This document shows positions 8,754-16,554 of a DNA stretch of 25,441 nucleotides, one piece after another. The notes under the pieces are model-generated. The model was not told where the DNA came from and made no database searches. It saw only the letters and a program-made list of their open reading frames with translations. Within the stretch, counting starts at the first letter, position 1. Each line of letters starts with the position of its first letter. The position numbers and the translations under genes were made by a program. Source of the DNA: Lentisphaerota bacterium (lineage in GTDB: Bacteria > Verrucomicrobiota > Kiritimatiellia > RFP12 > UBA3636); NCBI GenBank assembly GCA_012511845.1, contig JAAZFF010000044.1, positions 1-25,441 of the forward strand, written 5' to 3'.

Positions 8754-8934
8754 ACGAAAAATGTAAAAAACGTTTATTACTTTCCAATCATTTGCCAATA
8801 CCGTGCATTTCTCTGCAAACCGCCGTTATTGCAAGGCAGCTACATGAGACCTCCAGCAATATTTGACACCATGCGATCAGAACACCATGACGCCCGGTGA
8901 ATGCTCTTTTGACTTGAAGACTCAGGACTTCGAG

Positions 8935-8970
8935 TCTGACCTGTCCGATATGTCTGACAAGTCTGACCCA
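8935..8970. repeat. Short 9-base tandem repeat (about four units)
   Basis: Four consecutive 9-base units read TCTGACCTG, TCCGATATG, TCTGACAAG and TCTGACCCA; all share T-C-x-G-A at positions 1-5. The array is immediately preceded by and partly overlaps an inverted repeat, AGACTC (8918-8923) with GAGTCT (8932-8937). I recall similar TCCGAC-type tandem repeats between genes in PVC-group genomes, but have not checked this. The function is unknown. Confidence 0.55.
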
Positions 8971-8988
8971 ATTGGGACTGCTTCACAA

Positions 8989-9002
8989 CACCCTTCAGGG
9001 TG
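8989..9002. repeat. Perfect short inverted repeat (6-bp stem, 2-base loop)
   Basis: CACCCT and AGGGTG flank TC, giving a tight GC-rich hairpin. It has no T-run on either side, so it is not a classical terminator. It lies about 85 bases upstream of the lipid-kinase start and could be a regulator site or a remnant of the neighbouring repeat. Confidence 0.4.
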
Positions 9003-9027
9003 CATGTGAGGCATAACGACTTTAAAT

Positions 9028-9057
9028 TTGCCCTTTATGACATACTTATAGTACTAT
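9028..9057 (+). promoter_or_regulatory. Weak candidate promoter for the lipid-kinase gene
   Basis: TTGCCC (9028-9033) and TACTAT (9052-9057) are 18 bases apart. Transcription would start near 9064, about 23 bases before the chosen ATG at 9087. The -35 match is poor, so the call is tentative. Confidence 0.3.
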
Positions 9058-9086
9058 TTACCGAAACAAGTTGTAGCGGGACAGCA

Positions 9087-9995
9087 ATGAATTTTCGCAA
9101 AGTTAGAGTATTTTACAATAGAAGATCGGGAGTAGGGGGTCAATCCCTGCCTCGAATTCAGGAAGCTTTTTCCTCCTTTTGGCGAGAAAAAACTGAAGAT
9201 CTCGCATGGTACTTCCCCGCCGATGAAGCTGAGTCGGATTCCATGCTCTCAGCTGCATTGAATGACGGAGCACACTGTGTGATTGTGTGCGGAGGTGATG
9301 GCACTGTAAGCTCCATAGGCACAAAACTCATTGGAACGAATGTCTGCCTCGGCGTTGTTCCTACCGGGAGTGGGAACGGTCTGGCTCGTCATTTCGCACA
9401 ATCGCTCAACCCGTCAGCTGCAATAGAGCGACTCGCATCAGGAAGCATCAGAAATATGGATGTCGGCTATGTGAACGGCTCCCCTTTCCTCGTGAGTGCC
9501 AGTGCTGCGTGGGATGCTGCACTCGTAAAAGCATACAACATGTCCCCAATGCGCGGGCTTGGCTCCTACGTAATAGCAGGAATTTATACCTTTTTTGAAT
9601 TTTCTCCAAAACCCGTACGTATAATTGTAGACAACTCGGAAACAATAGATATAGATCGTCCGCTGCTGCTCACAATTGGAAATCTAAGCGGCTGGGGTTT
9701 TGGCGCTCTTATAGACAAAGAGGCGGATGGATGCGACGGGCGAATGGAACTTGTAGCAGCAAATCAGAAAGACGCACCTTTACTGCTTGCAAAAATTGCG
9801 GAAGTATTCACGCGTGGAGTCATGAACCTGCCAAACGTAATTTATCGCAAAATACGGCATGTGCGCATAGAGAGAGCAGAGGCGCAGCACATCCAACTTG
9901 ATGGCGAGTTGCGGGAAGGCTCCAAAAACCTGGAAATCTCTGTCCGCCCTGCTGCCCTTCGCATACTCGTACCCTCACCTCCAGCAACATCTTGA
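9087..9995 (+). CDS. Diacylglycerol/sphingosine-kinase family lipid kinase (DagK/YegS-like)
   Basis: A 302-residue cytoplasmic or membrane-associated kinase of the DAGK catalytic family, which phosphorylates lipid hydroxyls (diacylglycerol, phosphatidylglycerol or sphingoid bases) with ATP. N-R-R-S-G at residues 11-15 is the usual N-terminal nucleotide-site motif; G-G-D-G-T at 69-73 is the hallmark; P-T-G-S-G-N-G at 92-98 is the family's second motif. Length is normal for the bacterial members (about 300). The ATG at 9087 is preferred over an in-frame ATG at 9000, because family homology begins right there and a candidate promoter lies inside the longer version; the ribosome site is weak. The exact lipid substrate cannot be told. 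The ankyrin/MORN gene follows after 15 bases, probably in the same transcript. Confidence 0.88.
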   Translation: MNFRKVRVFYNRRSGVGGQSLPRIQEAFSSFWREKTEDLAWYFPADEAESDSMLSAALNDGAHCVIVCGGDGTVSSIGTKLIGTNVCLGVVPTGSGNGLARHFAQSLNPSAAIERLASGSIRNMDVGYVNGSPFLVSASAAWDAALVKAYNMSPMRGLGSYVIAGIYTFFEFSPKPVRIIVDNSETIDIDRPLLLTIGNLSGWGFGALIDKEADGCDGRMELVAANQKDAPLLLAKIAEVFTRGVMNLPNVIYRKIRHVRIERAEAQHIQLDGELREGSKNLEISVRPAALRILVPSPPATS

Positions 9996-10010
9996 CAAAA
10001 ATAAAACTAA

Positions 10011-11300
10011 ATGAGAAAAATAATGAACACAAAACAAATTTTAACATCTGCAATTATATGCTGTTTTACCATTGTTTGCGCTGCAGCCCAGACCCCCATG
10101 GCGGGTGATGTTTTTGCCGCTATAAAGCTGGATGATATGGACACACTCACTGCTTTGCTGACCACCAACAAGGAAGCAGCTGTTACTGCTGTAGCCGGAG
10201 GCGGAATTACTCCACTACATTACGCAGCATCATTAAACAGCACGGAGTCTGTATTTCGTCTGCTTGATGCAGGGATGCCGGTTAATTTACCTACAAAAGG
10301 CAGCCGGACGACTCCGCTTCACTGGGCTGCTGACAAGGGAGCTTCAGATACACTGCGCCTTCTGCTTCTCCATGGGGCGGATCTTGAAGCGGAGGCGAAA
10401 AACGGTTACGTTGCCTTGCATTTTGCCGCTCGAAGCGGAAATACTGAAATCATACGGTACCTCATTGATGCTGATGCCAAAGTAGATGCTGTTGATCAGG
10501 CTGGAAACACACCCCTCCATCTGGCAGCACTCGAAGGTCATGTCGATACTGTTGAACTTCTTGTTGAAAAAGGCGCATCACAGGAAGCTAAAAATAAAAC
10601 AGGAAAAACCCCTCTACAAATTGCTACAGGCGATGCAGCAGAGAAATTCAGCCCTCCCGTTCAAAAACCAATTATTCTCCCCCGGTCTTTCGACGAACAG
10701 GAAACTGCCTTGCTTGCGGCAGCTGAAACAGTAACACCTTCCGTACCGATAACAAGACAAAAAGACATCGCACACGAAGCAATGCAGGAAGAAGAAATGG
10801 GAACACCTTCAGAAGAGGAAAACGGAGAAGATGAAGCAGAAACTGCAAATACGTTGGTTGCTGCAAATAAACGGATAGAAGACAGGCTTTCCATAGGCGA
10901 GCAATACAGACGTTTCCTTAACGATCCGAACACAATCAAGCTTGGCGATGGATCACTTTATCAGGGTGAAATGAAAAATGGCAAGTTTGAAGGCTTCGGC
11001 ACCCTCTGTAAAAATGATCGCGAATTTTTCCAGGGTGAATGGCACAAGGGCAAACGACACGGTGTCGGTAACTTCACCTATATGAACGGTGACAAGTATT
11101 CCGGCAGTTGGAAGAACGATGTACCGCACGGTCTCGGAGTATTCACATTTGCCGCAGGCGGAGAAATCAAGGGCGTGTGGGAAAAAGGACGGATGATTTC
11201 CGGTCAGGGGATATACATGGGAAATGACGGGACATTATACAAGGCTTCCTGGATGGATGGAAAAATGATAACGTCCACTCCGCTCGGTAAAAATCCGTAA
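10011..11300 (+). CDS. Exported ankyrin-repeat plus MORN-repeat protein
   Basis: A 429-residue protein with a signal peptide (residues 1-26, ending A-A-A-Q) and two repeat blocks. About five ankyrin repeats cover residues 32-205, with T-P-L-H or close variants at 67, 101, 135, 167 and 200. A Glu-rich linker (about 250-285) leads to four or five MORN repeats (316-420), for example Y-Q-G-E-M-K-N-G-K-F-E-G-F-G and Y-S-G-S-W-K-N-D. Ankyrin blocks bind proteins; MORN repeats often bind membranes or phospholipids in other proteins, which is interesting next to a lipid kinase. The start may be 10011 or the in-frame ATG at 10023; neither has a strong ribosome site. The mature protein should be periplasmic or lie at the outer membrane. 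Confidence 0.85.
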   Translation: MRKIMNTKQILTSAIICCFTIVCAAAQTPMAGDVFAAIKLDDMDTLTALLTTNKEAAVTAVAGGGITPLHYAASLNSTESVFRLLDAGMPVNLPTKGSRTTPLHWAADKGASDTLRLLLLHGADLEAEAKNGYVALHFAARSGNTEIIRYLIDADAKVDAVDQAGNTPLHLAALEGHVDTVELLVEKGASQEAKNKTGKTPLQIATGDAAEKFSPPVQKPIILPRSFDEQETALLAAAETVTPSVPITRQKDIAHEAMQEEEMGTPSEEENGEDEAETANTLVAANKRIEDRLSIGEQYRRFLNDPNTIKLGDGSLYQGEMKNGKFEGFGTLCKNDREFFQGEWHKGKRHGVGNFTYMNGDKYSGSWKNDVPHGLGVFTFAAGGEIKGVWEKGRMISGQGIYMGNDGTLYKASWMDGKMITSTPLGKNP

Positions 11301-11312
11301 AAAAGTAAAAGC

Positions 11313-12188
11313 CTATTTGATAGTATACCGTGTAGCTTTTGTAAGAACCTTCCACAAAACCTCGGGAGAATCTGCCTCCATCGCAGCCTTATAGTTGGCA
11401 TCCTTCGCAAAAGAGTCAGATATACCTGCAAGCAGGCGCAGGTAAAATGCACTGACCGCAGTAGGAATCGTACAGAAAAATATTAGATTCGCCGGTGTTT
11501 TAGAAACACCTCCAAAGTCAACTCCCTTTCTGCTTACACCGAAAACAAGAGCCAGTCCCCCGCCTTCAACTCCACGTACATGAGGAAAAGCCATATGGTG
11601 ACCGATTCCTGTTCCCAGTATATTTTCCCGCTCGATCGCCCCCTGTGTAAGCTTCGAGGCATCATCAACAAACTGAGCCTTTTCAAGTGCTGTAGCAAGT
11701 TCGGAAATCACTTCCGCAGCAGTATCACCCTCAAGCTCCGGGATCATGAGATCGGGAGATGAAAAACGGGCTATACCGGATTTGCGCTCTGTCGTACCTC
11801 TTTTCTGATCTCCAACCCACTTCGGTCCAGTCGGATCATAAATAATCCGAACGCAATTCGGACAAGGTACAATCTCCCTGCAAAGCTTTACTGACTGTAT
11901 CTGGGAAATAGCCAGATGCATACCACACATGGAGCAGGAGCCATCACTCATCGGCGCCATAATTATATGATCTTTTTTGTATAATCTATTGAAGATTGTT
12001 GCAGCATTGGGATCGAGTGATGCAGTCATATCATCGATATGCTTGTTGATAGCCCCCAAATCTGTTCCCGGACCATGAATCGCCCGTTGCTCATCTCGTA
12101 TTAAAATAAGTTCCTGCAGCTGCATCAGGTGGTTGATCACACCTCTCATTGTCTGCGTCTGTTCTTTAGATTTACTCTTTTTACTCAT
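11313..12188 (-). CDS. Zinc-ribbon protein fused to a PtsN-type PTS EIIA domain
   Basis: A 291-residue soluble protein with three parts. Residues 1-75 are helical and coiled-coil-like. C85-x2-C88 and C109-x2-C112 form a zinc ribbon like that after the coiled coil in the CdsZ/FlgZ (C4-type, zf-RING_7) family. Residues about 140-291 are a fructose/nitrogen-type PTS EIIA domain; H203 in F-P-H-V-R-G is the expected phosphorylation site. Such domains usually regulate rather than transport: PtsN receives phosphate from NPr and controls potassium uptake and stress responses. No sugar EIIB/EIIC genes are near, which fits a regulatory role. The ATG at 12188 follows AAGGTG at about 7 bases. The gene converges on the ankyrin/MORN gene with only 12 bases between stops. 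Confidence 0.8.
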   Translation of the reverse strand: MSKKSKSKEQTQTMRGVINHLMQLQELILIRDEQRAIHGPGTDLGAINKHIDDMTASLDPNAATIFNRLYKKDHIIMAPMSDGSCSMCGMHLAISQIQSVKLCREIVPCPNCVRIIYDPTGPKWVGDQKRGTTERKSGIARFSSPDLMIPELEGDTAAEVISELATALEKAQFVDDASKLTQGAIERENILGTGIGHHMAFPHVRGVEGGGLALVFGVSRKGVDFGGVSKTPANLIFFCTIPTAVSAFYLRLLAGISDSFAKDANYKAAMEADSPEVLWKVLTKATRYTIK

Positions 12189-12216
12189 TATTATTCACCT
12201 TAAAATTGTGCATGTT

Positions 12217-12245
12217 AATATCTGATTTAATCAGAATAAAGTCAA
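12217..12245 (-). promoter_or_regulatory. Sigma-70-like promoter of the zinc-ribbon/EIIA gene with a palindromic spacer
   Basis: TTGACT (12245-12240) and GATATT (12222-12217) are 17 bases apart on the minus strand. The perfect palindrome TCTGATTTAATCAGA (12221-12235, 7-bp arms, one central base) fills the spacer and touches the -10 hexamer, an ideal place for a repressor operator. Transcription would start near 12210, about 20 bases before the start codon. Confidence 0.5.
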
Positions 12246-12312
12246 TGATTTTCATTCTGCGCTAATTAAAATGCGCTCTTTTTTCCAAGCCAACATATAG
12301 TTTGCAAATATT

Positions 12313-14721
12313 TTAGAATGTTATTTTGCCGCCGGTCCAGCTTTTTCTGCATCCCGGCAGGACAAGATCTGCCGCTATACTGTCAGGAACACTCACCGAA
12401 CCGTTGTATTTCCCAGCAGAATCAACTTTTAAATCAAGTTCTATATAACCACCGCACGGATGTATCAGGGAAGCTTCTATTTGCTTGAGTGGTCCGGGTT
12501 GCGGACGAATTTCAACTTTTTTAAATCCCGGCTCCGAGGGACGTATGCCAGCCAGCGTAGCGTATGCATGAAACATCGGATGAACTCCCCATGCATGGCA
12601 ATCCGAACGTGTCGGGTCTCCCCTCTCCACTGTTGTGCGCAGTCCTTTGGCGCGAAGCCCGAACCAGAAATCCAGCCTCTTGTATATCTCGTCCGGCAAG
12701 TTGTTTTTCCCAAACGTTTCCAGAAGATAATACGAAAAATAAATCGTTGTCCGCCCCAGCCCGGGAGTTTCAAGGAGTGCCTTCAAATTGGCATCAGGAT
12801 CAGGCGATGAGTCCCCGAGAAGAGCCATGCATTGCGCATGTTCTGAAAAAAGAGTCTTCTCCTTGTCCTCTGCAAAAAGAGATTTTTCACTAACCCAGTA
12901 ATGTCCCACTACAGCGTTATTTACTTCTCCTGCAATTCGCCTGTAACGCGTTGCCATTTCCTTTTCTCCGAAGAATTCCTCAAGTTGCGCTATATGGCGC
13001 AGCACCAGTATGAAATGCAGGTTTATAGTAGCATTTACCCCTCGCTGGGCACCCGGGGGTGTGCCGCCCGGATTCCAGGCATCTACCCAATCGGTAAACG
13101 CCCAGCCATCCGGTGTGTGCACCAACCCGTCTTCTTCGCTGATCGAGTGTATAAAAGTATCAAGCACACTTCGCACTCCCGGCATTCTTGCACGAACAAA
13201 ATTGAGGTCATCACGCCAAAACGCATAGTCGTAAACCATCATGCTCCACCAGAGCGAAAAAGGTGGTATAACCTGACGTGTAGCAGTCGGAGTGCGCGAC
13301 AATGTCAACCCGGATTGATCGCGTGACTCATCAAAAAGCAGAATGGCTTTGCGCGCCAGTTTGTCATCAGCTGCCGCAGTATACGTAGCAAGTATCTCAA
13401 GGCGCGTATCACCCGCATACATTAATTGCTCATAGTATGGGCAGTCAAAAAAGACCTCATGGGAACACATCTGCAAAGAGCGTTTAAAAATGGCAAACAG
13501 ACTCTCCCAGCGATCATCATCGCATTCAAAAGATGATTTAAAATCTAAAGGATAATGTGTTTCCCGAAGCTTGAATGAATTTATGTCCAAATCCTGTTCA
13601 GGTGCCTCAATCGTAACAAGTATATATCTGCCCGCTTCCCACCACAAAGGTTCAAAGACCCGCTCCTCCGAACCATCCATGACAAACGAGTCTGAAAGTC
13701 CGAAGAAAAACTTCCCCTCTATCTCATCACGATTACCTTTATTATACATTTTCGTGTCAAGGTACAGAGTTTCTGCCCATGCGATTTCAAGGCGGGAATT
13801 TTTACCCCCGCCAAGAGAAACTACAGGCCATGCGCATACGTAGTTGTCTGCGTCTATAAGAATCCGTGCCGAAACCCCCACCGGAAGCGTGAACTTTCCC
13901 CCGCCATCGAGCATCTTCTGAAATGCGTTGGCAACGGCCGCGTTATTATCTTTCTCGAAAAACTTTAATGACTCTCCTGTTTCTGCATTATCCAGAATCT
14001 GGGCATGCCTCACCTTGCCTGCACTTATAACCCCCTCATACATTGCCGGTATCATGCTGCATTTGAGCTGACGGTATGAAGGATATGTTTCCATCAGATG
14101 TTCACGCAGAAAACCGGCAGGTCCCTTCTTTGCCTTCACCCACGTACCGGCAGAATCATCTCCTCTTTCAAATCCAACAGGAAATTCTGATGCTGTAATA
14201 TTCGTTCTGCCTCCTACAAGACAGAACTGGCGGTTGAAGCTTGCTGGAGTAAAGGTTATACCGTGTATTTCCATAACTTCCCAGTCAGATGAACCGGTAG
14301 CAAGTAATGCGTTAAACTCTCCGTCGGCATTAAGCAAAAATGAGGGACGGTAGCCAAGGTGACCCCAGTGCATTGTATTGTTGTCTCTCGACAGCCACCA
14401 TACCATCGCTACAATCGTATGAGAACCTTTAGACAGGCTTAAATCGTGTGTCTGATAAAACCAGTTATAGTGATCTCCACGATCGGGTCCGAATCCCACC
14501 CGCTTGCCGTCAACATAAAACACATAACGCTGATCAGCCGTAATATGAATGCGGACAATACTGTCATTTCCAAGTTCAAAAACTCTACGGAAAACACATA
14601 CATGATCCGATTTTCCATCCCATGACGGACTTTCAATCCAGTTTGCATTCCAGACCGGATCTTCCCACGAAAACTCAGTCGAGGTCAGTGGAGGATCGTT
14701 TTTCAAAAGAATTTGTGTCAT
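12313..14721 (-). CDS. GH78-family alpha-L-rhamnosidase-like enzyme
   Basis: An 802-residue enzyme without a signal peptide. The N-terminal half has beta-sandwich segments (about residues 20-390). The (alpha/alpha)6 barrel follows. D426-C-P-x2-E431-x6-D438 fits the spacing of the three N-terminal catalytic carboxylates of Bacillus RhaB (D567, E572, D579), and E699 in T-V-E-R-G-D corresponds to the second catalytic Glu. The C-terminal beta domain starts after A-G-I-R-P-S-E-P-G-F (724-733), typical for GH78. The usual arginine and tryptophan residues of the D-C-P motif are replaced by Tyr, so the preferred substrate may differ from simple rhamnosides. The ATG at 14721 overlaps the stop of the oxidoreductase gene as ATGA, so the two are made together. 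It is the last gene of the transporter operon. Confidence 0.87.
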   Translation of the reverse strand: MTQILLKNDPPLTSTEFSWEDPVWNANWIESPSWDGKSDHVCVFRRVFELGNDSIVRIHITADQRYVFYVDGKRVGFGPDRGDHYNWFYQTHDLSLSKGSHTIVAMVWWLSRDNNTMHWGHLGYRPSFLLNADGEFNALLATGSSDWEVMEIHGITFTPASFNRQFCLVGGRTNITASEFPVGFERGDDSAGTWVKAKKGPAGFLREHLMETYPSYRQLKCSMIPAMYEGVISAGKVRHAQILDNAETGESLKFFEKDNNAAVANAFQKMLDGGGKFTLPVGVSARILIDADNYVCAWPVVSLGGGKNSRLEIAWAETLYLDTKMYNKGNRDEIEGKFFFGLSDSFVMDGSEERVFEPLWWEAGRYILVTIEAPEQDLDINSFKLRETHYPLDFKSSFECDDDRWESLFAIFKRSLQMCSHEVFFDCPYYEQLMYAGDTRLEILATYTAAADDKLARKAILLFDESRDQSGLTLSRTPTATRQVIPPFSLWWSMMVYDYAFWRDDLNFVRARMPGVRSVLDTFIHSISEEDGLVHTPDGWAFTDWVDAWNPGGTPPGAQRGVNATINLHFILVLRHIAQLEEFFGEKEMATRYRRIAGEVNNAVVGHYWVSEKSLFAEDKEKTLFSEHAQCMALLGDSSPDPDANLKALLETPGLGRTTIYFSYYLLETFGKNNLPDEIYKRLDFWFGLRAKGLRTTVERGDPTRSDCHAWGVHPMFHAYATLAGIRPSEPGFKKVEIRPQPGPLKQIEASLIHPCGGYIELDLKVDSAGKYNGSVSVPDSIAADLVLPGCRKSWTGGKITF

Positions 14722-16499
14722 TTTTTGACATCCGCTTCAAAAGCAAAAATACGTGCTTCAGGGCTGCCCCAGGTTGTCTCGGGAACGATGCGCACCCCTT
14801 TCGCCCTGCACGATAAAGGCACCTTCACAAGACGCTGATAATTCTCGGCTTGCCCCGACACCTTTCGCCATTCACCGTCCGCCCCCATAGCCTCTATCCT
14901 GAATGACCGCACAAGCGTTTCAGGCGGCGCAAGCGGAGTATCGTCCAGGCATATGACATGGCGCATATTCAGTTGCGGTCTATTATTCCGACTCGGATCT
15001 TTTCTGTTTAAATTGCTGTCAAATACGATTCGTACACTGGAAAGCTCCACCTCTGAATCAAACATATATTCGACGTGACTTCCAATCGGTGCCTGCCACA
15101 AATTGGCGCTATCTTCGCGCTGGCGGTCCACCCCGTTTCTCAGCATTTCAGGATCTCCAGCTGAGGCAGCAAGTTTTGCATCTGTGCACAAATCGGAGAT
15201 TTTACGTTTTTGCCACGGCAGCCAGCAGTCATCATCCATCAAAGTCTGCTGCAGTTCACCAAGACGTTTCTCATAGACCCCTCGCGGCTGCAGCGAATCT
15301 CGCACTGCTATCGCTGCCGCAGTTCCCGCAGCCTGCCCCATCAGTGTTGTTGTTGCCATCACACGAGTCGAACTCATCGCCGAGTGCGTTGCGCTATGGC
15401 ATCGCCCGGCACAAAACAGATTTGCTATATTCCTTGAATAAAGCGATCTGTATGGAATTCCAAACGGACTTGGTGCAGGGTGGAAAATAGTACCCGGTCC
15501 CTTATGGTGTATGCCTGCCGGGAAATGATCATCCATCGACCACCCGCCATAAGCCACAAGATCTTCAAATCTTCCTTCCGCCTCTATATCGTTCTGGGAA
15601 AGTATAACGTCTCCATAATATCTGCGGCTTTCGCGCTTGCCCGGCAAGAACCCCTGCCAATCCAGCGCAAAGTTAGCATACTTGTCCTTGTTGGGAGAAT
15701 GATTTTTAATGTAATCCCAAACACCGAAAGCGATGCGCAACAGCTCTTCACGGCAGCGCTCTGTATCCAGGATGCTGTCAACTTCGCCCCCGACTTCCAT
15801 CCACCAGAAGTTTGTACTGTACACGTCTATATTCCTGCCTTCAAGCCATTCTATGTCTTTTTCTCCATAAGAGTTCGCCCACGGGAATGGAGTAAACGGC
15901 TGGGCTTCAGGATACTCACGTGCCTGAAACAGGCAGCTCATGCCCATCGTTTTTTTGTCAGCCACCTCAGGCGCAATGCTTTCATTGAACTCGGAGCGTC
16001 CCTCTCGTCCCATACGAAAGTCCGCACCTGAAAGCGGTGCCAGAATACCATCTCCGCTGCAGTCTGCGAAAAGCTTGGCTCTTATCTCAATCCACGTTCC
16101 CGTAGTTGTCTGCCATGCTTTCACGGAAGTGATGGTATTGCCATCCATCTCGCATGAATTAACGCTAGCATTAAGGATAAGGGTCAGATTTTCCTGGTAT
16201 TGGGTTTTTCCATACAACACCGCATCCCAGACCGAATAACTTGGAGTGCGATTGTAATAAAGGTTATCAAGGGCGAGCTCTTCAAGAATTCCTGTTTCGC
16301 GGTTATTATCACCATGTGCACCGCAAACATGCATCCGGATTTCACTCGACGAATTACCTCCCAGAACCGGTCTGTCCTGAACAAGAGCCACTTTCGTTCC
16401 ATGACGTGCCGCAGAAACAGCGGCTGCCATGCCTGCCAAACCTCCACCTACAACACAAAAATCTACTTCTATTATTTCTGTTTTAAAATCTTTTCTCAT
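14718..16499 (-). CDS. FAD-dependent oxidoreductase with discoidin-like C-terminal domain
   Basis: A 593-residue flavoprotein of the FAD_oxidored (PF12831-like) family. The Rossmann motif V-V-G-G-G-L-A-G lies at residues 16-23, followed by V-L-G-G-N-S-S-S-E near 50, a conserved signature of this family. A second glycine-rich FAD segment (N-L-F-C-A-G-R with V-M-A-T-T-T-L-M-G-Q-A-A-G) lies around residues 365-405. The last 150 residues or so look like a beta-sandwich of the discoidin (F5/8 type C) type. There is no signal peptide. These enzymes often sit in polysaccharide or glycoside clusters, where they probably oxidise a sugar or aglycone; the substrate is unknown here. The start could instead be GTG 16529; ATG 16499 gives the usual short lead into the FAD motif. 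It is 55 bases downstream of the permease gene. Confidence 0.85.
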   Translation of the reverse strand: MRKDFKTEIIEVDFCVVGGGLAGMAAAVSAARHGTKVALVQDRPVLGGNSSSEIRMHVCGAHGDNNRETGILEELALDNLYYNRTPSYSVWDAVLYGKTQYQENLTLILNASVNSCEMDGNTITSVKAWQTTTGTWIEIRAKLFADCSGDGILAPLSGADFRMGREGRSEFNESIAPEVADKKTMGMSCLFQAREYPEAQPFTPFPWANSYGEKDIEWLEGRNIDVYSTNFWWMEVGGEVDSILDTERCREELLRIAFGVWDYIKNHSPNKDKYANFALDWQGFLPGKRESRRYYGDVILSQNDIEAEGRFEDLVAYGGWSMDDHFPAGIHHKGPGTIFHPAPSPFGIPYRSLYSRNIANLFCAGRCHSATHSAMSSTRVMATTTLMGQAAGTAAAIAVRDSLQPRGVYEKRLGELQQTLMDDDCWLPWQKRKISDLCTDAKLAASAGDPEMLRNGVDRQREDSANLWQAPIGSHVEYMFDSEVELSSVRIVFDSNLNRKDPSRNNRPQLNMRHVICLDDTPLAPPETLVRSFRIEAMGADGEWRKVSGQAENYQRLVKVPLSCRAKGVRIVPETTWGSPEARIFAFEADVKK

Positions 16500-16554
16500 G
16501 ATATCAACTTCATTTACTTGTTTATACACTCAGGCTTACCTGTAAACTGTTCTT

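Larger units (their letters stand above)
8643..9086. other. Non-coding gap between the divergent pilus operon and lipid-kinase gene
   Basis: These 444 bases hold the pilus promoter (8725-8753), a 6-bp hairpin (8918-8937), a 9-base tandem repeat (8935-8970), a second hairpin (8989-9002) and a weak candidate promoter for the kinase gene (9028-9057). I see no tRNA, no convincing protein gene and no recognisable non-coding RNA in the remainder (about 8755-8917). Confidence 0.6.

Noticed and set aside
8755..8917. Possible small RNA or small gene in the gap upstream of the kinase
   Set aside because: No convincing ribosome site with an open frame, no promoter-terminator pair and no recognised RNA fold could be made out.
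9000..9086. Upstream in-frame ATG that would lengthen the lipid kinase by 29 residues
   Set aside because: The extra residues do not fit the family and would cover a candidate promoter; the first ATG of the homologous region is at 9087.
12255..12285. GCGC...GCGC hairpin followed by a T-run on the plus strand
   Set aside because: The T-run faces the wrong way for the minus-strand rhamnosidase gene, the stem is only four pairs, and no plus-strand gene ends nearby.
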